This document shows, one piece after another, positions 8,727-15,970 of a stretch of 64,000 nucleotides of DNA. The stretch lies in NCBI GenBank assembly GCA_947497905.1, contig CANMIH010000007.1:1-64000 (forward strand). The letters are read 5' to 3'. Source of the DNA: an uncultured Pelagimonas sp. Its GTDB lineage: Bacteria; Pseudomonadota; Alphaproteobacteria; Rhodobacterales; Rhodobacteraceae. Both the position numbers and the translations under genes were made by a program. The notes beneath the pieces are model-generated. The model searched no databases, was not told the DNA's origin, and saw nothing but the letters and a program-made list of their open reading frames with translations. Within the stretch, counting starts at the first letter, position 1, and every line of letters starts with the position of its first letter.

Positions 8727-9305
8727 TTACGTGACGGGCTTAAGCCAAACCAGCAAATACTCGACCAGACGTTCTTCCATGGGCTTTCCGCTGTGTAGGG
8801 CGCAAAAGTGTAAGGCAAGCACCTGGAGCAGGAAGGCCTGAATGCCTTCTGCCAGCAGTTCGGCATCCGCATCTGTGCGCCATGGGCCACGTTCGATCCA
8901 GTGAGATAAAATCTCAAGTTGCTGGCCAAAGCTCATGGCAATTGGCCCGATTGCGTCACAGGCTGCTGCGCCGGACTTTCGCAAAATCACATCGAACACA
9001 TAGCGTTCGCAGGACATGAATCTGAGCAAGGGGACCAGTTCAGAGACCAGTGCTTCAACACTTTTCGGCACCTCACGGTTTTGCATGTCACGGAACATAT
9101 CACCCATCTGACCGCCGATGATTTCATCCAATAGGGCATCTTTGTCGGCAAAATGCGCAAAGAACGTGCCTTTGGCCACGCCGGCGCGTTTGACAACCTG
9201 ATCGGCTCTGAGCCCACCAAAACCATGCTCGGCGATCACGTCCCGGGCCGCCGCCAAAAGTTTGGCGCGTGTTTTCAATGTGCGTTGCTGGACAGGTTTG
9301 GTCAT
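8727..9305 (-). CDS. TetR/AcrR family transcriptional regulator
   Basis: A 192-residue regulator. The N-terminal TetR DNA-binding helix-turn-helix spans about residues 10-57 (AARDVIAEHGFGGLRADQVV, then AGVAKGTFFAHFADKDAL). The remainder is the helical ligand domain. The ATG at 9305 is chosen because the family begins about ten residues before the first helix; the open frame extends 28 codons further but crosses the operators. It is divergent from a quinone reductase gene, with three near-identical operator-like repeats between them, so it most likely represses itself and that gene in response to an electrophile or quinone-type ligand. Confidence 0.9.
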   Translation of the reverse strand: MTKPVQQRTLKTRAKLLAAARDVIAEHGFGGLRADQVVKRAGVAKGTFFAHFADKDALLDEIIGGQMGDMFRDMQNREVPKSVEALVSELVPLLRFMSCERYVFDVILRKSGAAACDAIGPIAMSFGQQLEILSHWIERGPWRTDADAELLAEGIQAFLLQVLALHFCALHSGKPMEERLVEYLLVWLKPVT

Positions 9306-9326
9306 GAAGCACCGATAACCAAGTTT

Positions 9327-9389
9327 TTGACTGCGGTCAAATTTGATATTGACCGTGGTCATTTTCTGACAAATATTGACCGCAGTCAA
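9327..9389. promoter_or_regulatory. Three TetR-type operators (TTGAC-N4-GTCAA)
   Basis: Three copies of one near-palindrome lie between the divergent genes: TTGACTGCGGTCAA at 9327-9340, TTGACCGTGGTCAT at 9349-9362 and TTGACCGCAGTCAA at 9376-9389. Copies one and three are exact reverse complements of each other. Centre spacings are 22 and 27 bases. The last copy ends 15 bases before the quinone reductase start. Confidence 0.75.
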
Positions 9390-9404
9390 TTTTGGAGAGT
9401 CGCT

Positions 9405-9995
9405 ATGACCAAGAAAGTCCTCGTGCTAGACGCACACCCTGTAGACGATACGCTCAACCGTCATCTGGCCCTAGGATATGCAGATGCAGCGAAGGAGGCT
9501 GGTCACGATGTGCGGCTGATTAAACTGTCGGACATGGAATTTGATCCGGATTTTGGCCAAACCCACTATAGCCAGACAAAGCCCCTAGAGGAGGATCTGG
9601 AGCAGTTTATGCTGTCGATTGAATGGTGTGATCACTTTGTCATGACCGTTCCGATGTGGTGGGGTGGGTTTCCTGCGAAAACCAAGGCGCTGTTTGATCG
9701 GGCATTGATGGCAGGCAGGGCCTTTGATACGCGCAATCGCAATTTTCTGGGCCTGCCTGCTCCTATGCTCACTGGGAAAAGCGGCCGTGTTCTTGTGACC
9801 TCCGACACGCCCAAGGTGTTCCAGACCTTGGTTTACGGCAACGCTTTCCAAAACCAGATCCGAAAACAGATCCTGAGCTTTGTTGGGATCAAACCCGCGA
9901 AATTCACTTGGTTTGCGGCGGCGGGTAAGCCCAAAACCGGCGCAGTTGCCAATTGGCTCAATCAGGCGCAAAAGCTTGGCCGCGCAGCAGCTTAG
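9405..9995 (+). CDS. NAD(P)H:quinone oxidoreductase, flavodoxin-like fold
   Basis: A 196-residue protein of the NQO1/KefF/MdaB-type flavodoxin-like NAD(P)H dehydrogenase family. It opens with a beta strand and phosphate loop (KKVLVLDAHPVDDTLNRHLA), and carries the hallmark PMWWGGFPAKTKALFDRAL near residues 81-100. Such FMN or FAD enzymes reduce quinones by two electrons and protect against quinone and electrophile stress. The ATG at 9405 follows a GGAGAG ribosome-binding site. Divergence from the TetR gene across three operators indicates inducible detoxification. The natural inducer cannot be read from the sequence. Confidence 0.88.
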   Translation: MTKKVLVLDAHPVDDTLNRHLALGYADAAKEAGHDVRLIKLSDMEFDPDFGQTHYSQTKPLEEDLEQFMLSIEWCDHFVMTVPMWWGGFPAKTKALFDRALMAGRAFDTRNRNFLGLPAPMLTGKSGRVLVTSDTPKVFQTLVYGNAFQNQIRKQILSFVGIKPAKFTWFAAAGKPKTGAVANWLNQAQKLGRAAA

Positions 9996-10064
9996 GTGTT
10001 GAACCACGACCACCCAGCTGATGTGCGCCCCAAAAATATACACCTGAAACACACTTTTCTTCAC

Positions 10065-10081
10065 GTTTCCGCGACGGAAAC
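10065..10081. promoter_or_regulatory. Perfect inverted repeat upstream of the di-haem gene
   Basis: GTTTCCG-CGA-CGGAAAC is a perfect 7-3-7 inverted repeat, 48 bases before the start codon of the di-haem protein. It may be an operator or a short hairpin in the leader. No regulator is assigned. Confidence 0.4.
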
Positions 10082-10128
10082 TGCGATCCCCGACGTTCCA
10101 GTTAAACCCAACAACTGGAGGTAAACCC

Positions 10129-11601
10129 ATGAGACACATGGTTTGGCTGGCCCTCGCGGCCGGTCCGGGGATGGTGTGTGCCGAAACACTCGATCCCGTC
10201 GATCAGGCATACCTAAATTCGTTGATAGACACCCAAGGCATGGCGGCGGCGTTCGACTTTGCCTTTGAGGCCGGGGATGAGCTGACAGAACACAGCTTTG
10301 ATGCGGCTTCAGGCGTCGGGGCCCATTTGGGAGAGGGGCGGCGCTTTACCCGCTTCCCGCGAGCGGATCTGAAAGGACCCGGTGAATGGGCGACCCATGT
10401 CCCCAAACGTGAAGGCGGGGCCAACGCCACATCTTGTATCGCCTGCCATAATGCGCCCGAAGCCAATGGGGCAGGGGATGTGGCCCTGAATGCGGTGATT
10501 GACCCCAATCATACTGGCGATCCAAGTAAGTTCCTTGAACGCAACACCCTGCATCTCTTTGCGCTTGGGATCCCGCAACGCATCGCTGAGGAAATGAGCG
10601 AGGAGCTATTCCGTCAACGCGATGACTTGCGCACTCTGTCTTGTAATGCAGGTCAGGGGCAAATCGATCTGATGGCAAAGGGGATCGAATTTGGGACGTT
10701 GTCGGCGACACGCACCCAAAACGCACCCTGCGAGGTCAGTTTTGACACCAGTCTGGTTACAGGTGTCGATCCGGACCTGGTGATCAAACCCTTTGGATGG
10801 AAGGGCAATCACGCCACCATCCGTGCCTTCACCCGCGGGGCTGCGCATAATGAGCTGGGCTTGCAGGCGGTTGAGCTTGTCGGTGATCAGGATGGTGATT
10901 ACGACGGTGTGACGCATGAGCTGACGGTGGGCGACATGACCGCCCTCACCATCTATATGGCGGCGTTGGAACGTCCGACATCGTTGTTAGAGTTGGCCAC
11001 GCACGGTGTGATTGATCTGGAGGACGCACAGCGGGCCGAGATTACATCGGGTGAACGTCGTATGGCCGAGGTGGGCTGTACCAGCTGCCACCAACCCAAG
11101 CTGCCCATTGCCGATCCTGTATTTTCTGAACCCAGTCAGACGGAGGGTTTCCACGATGTGATCTTCCCGGATGGCAGCAGTCCCGCTGAGCACGCCATGA
11201 CAACGGCAGTCACATTTGATCTGACGCGAGATCAGCCGAACAACCGCTTGGAGGGAGCGCACCTGGGCGCCGTTCCCATGGTAGACGGTGTGGCGCAGGC
11301 GGAGTGGTACAGTGATTTCCGGCGTCACGATATGGGCGAAGCGCTGGCCGATCCAGAGGGGTCGCAGGGCATCGAACGAAGACTCTGGTTAACGCGCTCT
11401 TTGGCGGGGGTGGGGTCAACCGGGCCATGGTTACATGACGGTCGTGCAACGACCCTGCATGAGGCGATCGTGGCGCATGGTGGCGCAGCACTCTCCAGTC
11501 GTGACGCCTATCTGGCTTTGCCCGATGCGCATCAGGCCGAGATCGTCGCATTTCTTGAAAATCTGGTGATCCATAAAACGGATGAAGACGAGGATCATTG
11601 A
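10129..11601 (+). CDS. Di-haem oxidoreductase / putative thiol oxidoreductase (COG3488 type), periplasmic
   Basis: A 490-residue exported c-type cytochrome. The N-terminus is a signal peptide with a likely cut after MVCA (about residue 22). Two CxxCH haem sites are present: CIACH near residue 104 and CTSCH near residue 318. The C-terminal signature LHDGRATTLHEAIVAHGG is shared by the COG3488 di-haem oxidoreductases and MauG-like peroxidases. Some members are found with metal-uptake or peroxide-response genes; the substrate here is unknown. It has its own ribosome-binding site (CTGGAGGT). A palindrome lies upstream and a terminator just after the stop. Confidence 0.8.
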   Translation: MRHMVWLALAAGPGMVCAETLDPVDQAYLNSLIDTQGMAAAFDFAFEAGDELTEHSFDAASGVGAHLGEGRRFTRFPRADLKGPGEWATHVPKREGGANATSCIACHNAPEANGAGDVALNAVIDPNHTGDPSKFLERNTLHLFALGIPQRIAEEMSEELFRQRDDLRTLSCNAGQGQIDLMAKGIEFGTLSATRTQNAPCEVSFDTSLVTGVDPDLVIKPFGWKGNHATIRAFTRGAAHNELGLQAVELVGDQDGDYDGVTHELTVGDMTALTIYMAALERPTSLLELATHGVIDLEDAQRAEITSGERRMAEVGCTSCHQPKLPIADPVFSEPSQTEGFHDVIFPDGSSPAEHAMTTAVTFDLTRDQPNNRLEGAHLGAVPMVDGVAQAEWYSDFRRHDMGEALADPEGSQGIERRLWLTRSLAGVGSTGPWLHDGRATTLHEAIVAHGGAALSSRDAYLALPDAHQAEIVAFLENLVIHKTDEDEDH

Positions 11602-11604
11602 ATG

Positions 11605-11631
11605 AAAAAGGCCGGGGAATACTCCCCGGCC
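11605..11631 (-). terminator. Intrinsic terminator after the creatinase gene
   Basis: A perfect 9-bp G+C-rich stem (11610-11618 with 11623-11631, loop ATAC) is flanked by five A residues at 11605-11609, which read as a U-run on the minus strand. It ends the creatinase transcript and sits between the convergent genes, so it may also stop the di-haem transcript. Confidence 0.85.
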
Positions 11632-11639
11632 TCGCTGGC

Positions 11640-12851
11640 TTAGCTGACCACGTTAAACTCGGGGCCGTAGGGATAGCCCGTGATGTTTTCGTTGCCGTCA
11701 TCTGTGATGAACAGAATGTCATGCTCACGGTAACCACCCGCGCCCGGCTGGCCCTCGGGGATGGTCAGCATGGGTTCCATCGAAATCACCATGCCGGGCT
11801 CAAGAACCGTGTCGATATCTTCGCGCAGCTCAAGACCCGCTTCGCGACCATAGTAATGCGACAGCACACCAAAGGAATGGCCGTAGCCAAACGTGCGGTA
11901 TTGCAGCAGATCGCGTTCTGCGAAGAAATCGTTGATCTTATGCGTGACCTCGGCACAGCTGACACCGGGTTTCAGCAACGACATGCCATACTCATGCGCC
12001 GCTACATTGGCCTCCCAGATTTTCAGGCTCGCAGGGTCAACCTCTTCCACAAACATCGTGCGTTCGAGTGCGGTGTAGTACCCAGAAATCATTGGAAAGG
12101 TGTTGAGCGACAAGATGTCCCCGCGCTGTAACTGGCGTGAGGTCACCGGGTTGTGGGCGCCATCGGTGTTGATGCCCGACTGGAACCAAACCCAGGTGTC
12201 GCGATATTCCGCGTCGGGAAAGCGCTTGGCGATCTCCAACTCCATGGCGTCACGCCCGGCCATCGCGACATCAATCTCGCGCGCGCCCGCTTTGACCGCG
12301 TCTTTGATGGCATAGCCGCCGACGTCCGCCACCTGTGCGCCGTGGCGGATCATGTCCAACTCAGCCGCCGATTTCGACATGCGCTGCACCATGGTTGCGG
12401 GTGCGATGTCTTTTGTCTCAGAAGGCGACAGGAATTCATCCAGCAGCGCTTTTTGTGCCAGCGAAATATGGTCACCTTCGTAACCAATCACCTTGCCGCT
12501 TCCGGTAACCGAATGAATGGCGCGCCAGTAGTTGTTGAGCTGCCAATCGGTGTAGGTGATGTTGTCGGCATGGCTGCGGCGCCAGGGCTGGGCAGCGTCA
12601 ATGCCGGCACTGATGGTCACACTTTCAGTTGGGGTGACAACCAGACCATAGGGACGGCCAAAGGCGCAGTAGAGAAACCCCGAGTAGTAAGAAATGTTGT
12701 GCATCGAGGTGAAGACGCAGGCATCTACACCGGCGTCTGCCATACGGGCGCGCAGGCCAGCGAGACGCGCATCGTACTCTTCGGATGCAAATGGCAGGAT
12801 CTTTTCACCTTGGTGAAAACGATACATCTGGGGACGGTCGATAGTCGACAT
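11640..12851 (-). CDS. Creatinase (creatine amidinohydrolase), M24 pita-bread fold
   Basis: A 403-residue protein, the same length as the Pseudomonas enzyme as I recall it, with very similar stretches: YSGFLYCAFGRPYGLVVTP, DTWVWFQSGINTDGAHNP, and YRTFGYGHSFGVLSHYYG near residues 313-330. Creatinase hydrolyses creatine to sarcosine and urea. Unlike the M24 aminopeptidases it needs no metal; the histidine in YGHSFG is the general base. The ATG at 12851 is chosen because it follows an AAGGAGG ribosome-binding site and gives the usual length. The gene is monocistronic here. Sarcosine and urea utilisation genes are not in the window. Confidence 0.9.
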   Translation of the reverse strand: MSTIDRPQMYRFHQGEKILPFASEEYDARLAGLRARMADAGVDACVFTSMHNISYYSGFLYCAFGRPYGLVVTPTESVTISAGIDAAQPWRRSHADNITYTDWQLNNYWRAIHSVTGSGKVIGYEGDHISLAQKALLDEFLSPSETKDIAPATMVQRMSKSAAELDMIRHGAQVADVGGYAIKDAVKAGAREIDVAMAGRDAMELEIAKRFPDAEYRDTWVWFQSGINTDGAHNPVTSRQLQRGDILSLNTFPMISGYYTALERTMFVEEVDPASLKIWEANVAAHEYGMSLLKPGVSCAEVTHKINDFFAERDLLQYRTFGYGHSFGVLSHYYGREAGLELREDIDTVLEPGMVISMEPMLTIPEGQPGAGGYREHDILFITDDGNENITGYPYGPEFNVVS

Positions 12852-12855
12852 GAAA

Positions 12856-12876
12856 CCCTCCTTTTTCGGCGGAGGG
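12856..12876 (-). promoter_or_regulatory. Hairpin that can sequester the creatinase ribosome-binding site
   Basis: The Shine-Dalgarno GGAGGG (12856-12861 on the minus strand) can pair perfectly with a CCCTCC 9 bases upstream (12871-12876). The stem would mask the site until melted by ribosomes, a protein or a ligand. It could be chance in a G+C-rich leader. Confidence 0.35.
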
Positions 12877-13111
12877 GCCATATACGGGCCTTCCTCCACC
12901 ATTTGGCAAAGCAAGGTCCGGGCGTGCAGGACGGATCAAGAGCATTTTAAGGCGACGCCATCGCCAGCTCGCCGTGACTTTGCGCCGAGTACGGAGATTT
13001 GGCAAGAGAGAAAATGTAGCGAATTGGTGAGGCGGGGGCTTGTTCCAGAACCCAAGGTCTTGAGATTTCATCGCCCGATCAAAACGGTGCAGCCAAACCT
13101 TTGATTTCAAA

Positions 13112-13136
13112 TCAGGCGGGTACATGACCCGCCTGA
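13112..13136 (-). terminator. Stranded original gabD terminator
   Basis: TCAGGCGGGT and ACCCGCCTGA form a perfect 10-bp stem with a 5-base loop. On the minus strand it lies 13 bases beyond the stop of the gabD remnant at 13149, so it was probably the gabD terminator before the element inserted. The T-run is short. Confidence 0.65.
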
Positions 13137-13148
13137 AATAGCGTGTGC

Positions 13149-13175
13149 TTAAACGCTCATGCAGACGTATTTCAT
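13149..13175 (-). pseudogene. Displaced original 3' end of gabD
   Basis: On the minus strand these nine codons read MKYVCMSV and stop. The intact gabD at 22459 ends MKYICMSV and stop, with the two stops in register. This is the original gene end, cut away from the body by the inserted element and left between attL and the old terminator. Confidence 0.8.
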
Positions 13176-13177
13176 TT
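13158..13177. repeat. Left attachment site core (attL)
   Basis: CATGCAGACGTATTTCATTT matches 22468-22487 at 19 of 20 positions. It overlaps the last coding bases of the gabD remnant. Confidence 0.8.
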
Positions 13178-13292
13178 TTCCTCGCGGACGAAGGGCGAAT
13201 GATCGATCACATCACATATCCATTAGGTATCTGATACTTATAGTATTTTTCATTGTGTCAGGTTCAGTCATGCTCTTTACAGCTATGGGAAA

Positions 13293-13330
13293 TGTCCCAA
13301 TAGTGGGGTTAAAATGTCCCAATAAGAGGT
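13293..13330. repeat. Left pair of integrase arm-type repeats
   Basis: Two copies of TGTCCCAATA plus a G-rich tail start at 13293 and 13315, exactly 22 bases apart. The same pair with the same spacing recurs at 22383 and 22405. Duplicated sites inside both ends are typical of arm sites bound by the N-terminal domain of tyrosine integrases. The second copy overlaps the integrase ribosome-binding site, which suggests autoregulation. Confidence 0.65.
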
Positions 13331-13337
13331 GTCGTTC

Positions 13338-14867
13338 GTGTCTAATTTTAGTCCGCGCAGTGGTAAGGCCAACTACATAAAACCCCGTGGGAAGAGCTTC
13401 TATTATCGTCGTGCGATACCACCTGAGTTTCGATGGATGTTTGGTGGTAAATCTGAATGGAACATCAAGCTTGAAGGGCCTACGGATGCCAGCCGTCGTG
13501 CTGAAGCAGCCGCACTTGCGCATCAGCACAACAAAGCCATGATGTATGATGTCATGGAAGACGTGAGGGTTACTGATGATGATATTGCAATGCGGCTTGA
13601 TTTCACACCAATGACTACCCGACCATTTAAGTTTCGTCGGGATGGTCAGGTGGTTGAGACCTTCAAGATCGCGATATCTGATGATCCCGAGTATCTCAGG
13701 CAAGCTGAGAGGGATGGCTATTTCGGAATGCGGCGAGACGAGGGGCTTATGCAGGTAGAGTTGGGGCAGATCAATCAAGCTATACCCCGTTCTGAGGGTG
13801 TCGAACTGGAACTGAATGAACTCAAGGCTGCGAACTACACACGGCAGATTGACGAAATGGTGCCAGCTATTGGTGATACACTTCGGTCAATTCTGCCTAA
13901 GATGCATAACCAGAACAATCCACGTGCATCTACAAGGGCCAGTCATCTACGTGCGGTTGAGGAGTTCATTGCTTTGCATGGTGACTTGCAACTGGCTGCA
14001 ATCACTAAACAACATTTGAACGACTATGTTGAGCATCTATGTGGTGTGCGTAACAAGGGTAAGCCTCTGGCACCAACGACCGTCCAGCAGCGTTTAGAGA
14101 AGATGTCAGCCATCCTTGAGTTTGCGACCAGTGTTGATGCTGTTGAATATAATGTCGCCAAGGCAGTCAAAGCACCTAAGGATAAACGTCCTATAGGTGA
14201 TCAGACTTATAAACCGTTTACCAAGGCCGAAATCCGTAAGCTGGTTGAAGTGGCAACACAGATTTGGACCGAACGGAAGTACCAGGCGCATCGTACACGG
14301 ATGTCACGTGTGACGGATTCGATCACTGCATTGCATATGCTGATCTGGACTGGTGCAAGGCCCGAAGAGATTTGTCAGCTTCGGCTGGCTGATGTTGATC
14401 TGGAACGTCGTGGTATCATCATCACGAATGAAAGTGACGACCTAAGAGTACGAAGGCGGATTTTGAAAAATGAAGAGTCAGTGCGTGGCATCCCGATTCA
14501 CCATCGACTGCTTCCGCGTCTTGAAGAGCATATTGAATACATCAGGTCGGTTAGTAACTCAGGTCTACTATTCCCGTCATTCGTACCAGGTACGGAAAAT
14601 GGAAGGTACGCCAGCCCGATAGGATTGGACTGGAGTGCGCATTTCCGTCCGCACGTATCCAGTGACCCTCAGAAAGTGTTGTACAGCCTACGTCATAGTT
14701 GGGCAGGTGCATCCAAGGATGCAGGCATGAGTGAAACCATGCGCAATGCCATCATGGGACACACATCAGACTCCAAATCAGCTTCGGCGAAAAGGTATAC
14801 GCACCACTTTGATGACCTGCACAACCAGTTGGAATGGGTTGATAAGATGGACTGTATTGGCGGGTGA
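13338..14867 (+). CDS. Tyrosine-type site-specific integrase
   Basis: About 509 residues. The N-terminal part (SFYYRRAIPPEF) is the domain common in alphaproteobacterial island integrases. A SAM-like core-binding domain follows near residues 165-280. The C-terminal catalytic domain shows arginine in TGARPEEICQL, the H-x-x-R pair in SLRHSWAG, a histidine in MGHTSD, and the nucleophile tyrosine in KRYTHH. The GTG at 13338 is preferred because AAGAGG lies 8 bases ahead; a GTG at 13329 is also in frame. It stands beside attL and should carry out integration into and excision from gabD. Confidence 0.93.
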   Translation: MSNFSPRSGKANYIKPRGKSFYYRRAIPPEFRWMFGGKSEWNIKLEGPTDASRRAEAAALAHQHNKAMMYDVMEDVRVTDDDIAMRLDFTPMTTRPFKFRRDGQVVETFKIAISDDPEYLRQAERDGYFGMRRDEGLMQVELGQINQAIPRSEGVELELNELKAANYTRQIDEMVPAIGDTLRSILPKMHNQNNPRASTRASHLRAVEEFIALHGDLQLAAITKQHLNDYVEHLCGVRNKGKPLAPTTVQQRLEKMSAILEFATSVDAVEYNVAKAVKAPKDKRPIGDQTYKPFTKAEIRKLVEVATQIWTERKYQAHRTRMSRVTDSITALHMLIWTGARPEEICQLRLADVDLERRGIIITNESDDLRVRRRILKNEESVRGIPIHHRLLPRLEEHIEYIRSVSNSGLLFPSFVPGTENGRYASPIGLDWSAHFRPHVSSDPQKVLYSLRHSWAGASKDAGMSETMRNAIMGHTSDSKSASAKRYTHHFDDLHNQLEWVDKMDCIGG

Positions 14868-15033
14868 AGGGTAGGTCATGTCTGTAGGGTCAAGTGCTGG
14901 ATCGGTAGGTTGGTTGCGGGAGTTCAGGTGATGTATTTAATATCCCTGATCTGTTCGCACCAGTAGCCTGAGCGCGCCTCAAAGAACACATCCTACCTAA
15001 ACTGCACTACCAAGGCGCTGGTTGCGGCATGGC

Positions 15034-15630
15034 TTACTTCCCTGCTACATACGCTCCCGATTTTACTGCGATTACAAGAAGTGGGCATCCACCAGCACCA
15101 CCACCTTCAATCTTTGGGATCAATTTGTTTAGGTGAGTCGTTGATGATCCGTATTTTTGGCCGATACCCAAGGGCTTGAATACAGTTTCTTGTAGTTCGC
15201 TGTCACGTGTGACTATGATGCCAACACTTATTGCATCCAGCGCATGCAGTAACCGAAAATTGTTCAAATCTCGATCATAGAACTCAGTCTTGTTATTCCA
15301 TTCGATATCAAGTGCGACCCGCCCCTTTACACAATCAATTTTGTGCGTAGGGGTAGCATGCTGTACACCATCAATAATTTTGGAAGTGTCAAAGCTCTTT
15401 TCTGACCAGCCTTTTTTGTAAAGTTGTCCATCTAGATAGCCAGAAACACGAGATTTACCACCTCCACCAGTAGTGATGCTGCTCTGTCTAAGCTCAAAGG
15501 TCGTTAACACATCACAAAGGTCATCGTACTGGGGCTTGAACTCGCCCTTCAGTATAGCTAGGGCATGCCTCCATTCATGTATCGTGTATTTTTGTGAAAA
15601 ATTTTTGGGGAAATAACGATATGGGTCCAT
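15034..15630 (-). CDS. Type II restriction endonuclease, BglII/BstYI family
   Basis: A 198-residue protein. The catalytic region around residues 95-145 (HKIDCVKGRVALDIEWNNK, then DRDLNNFRLLHALDAISVGI) matches the BglII/BstYI endonuclease family as I know it, including the LNNFR motif and a following IVTR strand. The acidic residues in this stretch would bind the metal ion. BglII and BstYI cut GATC-centred six-base sites (AGATCT and RGATCY), so a related target is likely but not provable here. The ATG at 15630 lies one base after the stop of the controller gene, which implies translational coupling. The partner methyltransferase is divergent at 15971. Confidence 0.8.
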   Translation of the reverse strand: MDPYRYFPKNFSQKYTIHEWRHALAILKGEFKPQYDDLCDVLTTFELRQSSITTGGGGKSRVSGYLDGQLYKKGWSEKSFDTSKIIDGVQHATPTHKIDCVKGRVALDIEWNNKTEFYDRDLNNFRLLHALDAISVGIIVTRDSELQETVFKPLGIGQKYGSSTTHLNKLIPKIEGGGAGGCPLLVIAVKSGAYVAGK

Positions 15631-15631
15631 G

Positions 15632-15886
15632 TCAGGTATCTTGTACTTCTAGTTCTTGTTCAAACATTTCAACGAACTCTGTTAGTGTGAACCCGCAAGA
15701 TATGGCGACCTCTCTGGTTTCGATAAATGTCAGTTTTCGTTCACCAGACTCATATTTCGATACATAGCTCTGCGGTCGCTCAAGCTTCTTGGATAACTGG
15801 GTCTGTGTAAGTTGGGCCAAATCTCTCATGTTAGAGAGTACTTCCCGTAATATTGCGGCTTGCTCACTGTTTCGTTCGTTCGACAT
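15632..15886 (-). CDS. XRE-family controller (C) protein of the restriction-modification system
   Basis: An 84-residue helix-turn-helix protein. The HTH lies near residues 26-52 (LTQTQLSKKLERPQSYVSKY). Its place ahead of the endonuclease, with a one-base gap, and its divergence from the methyltransferase across a palindrome, are the layout of C-protein-controlled type II systems. Such proteins first activate and then limit endonuclease expression so that methylation comes first. The ATG at 15886 is chosen; a GTG at 15928, touching the operator, would add 14 residues and cannot be excluded, since C genes are often leaderless. Confidence 0.8.
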   Translation of the reverse strand: MSNERNSEQAAILREVLSNMRDLAQLTQTQLSKKLERPQSYVSKYESGERKLTFIETREVAISCGFTLTEFVEMFEQELEVQDT

Positions 15887-15928
15887 TTTACGACTTGACC
15901 CATCAAGACCATCACCGTAGAAAAACAC

Positions 15929-15945
15929 TATCCTAATTTAGGATA
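15929..15945. promoter_or_regulatory. Palindromic operator (C-box candidate)
   Basis: TATCCTAA-T-TTAGGATA is a perfect 8-1-8 palindrome, placed between the divergent controller/endonuclease operon and the methyltransferase gene. It is the likely binding site of the controller protein. A further partial copy (TATCC) lies at 15966-15970. Confidence 0.7.
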
Positions 15946-15970
15946 AAGTTTTCATCGGAGGGTGCTATCC

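Noticed and set aside
13159-13380. A 73-codon plus-strand frame at the left end of the element
   Set aside because: It covers attL and the arm-type repeats and overlaps the integrase start; no family or ribosome-binding site.
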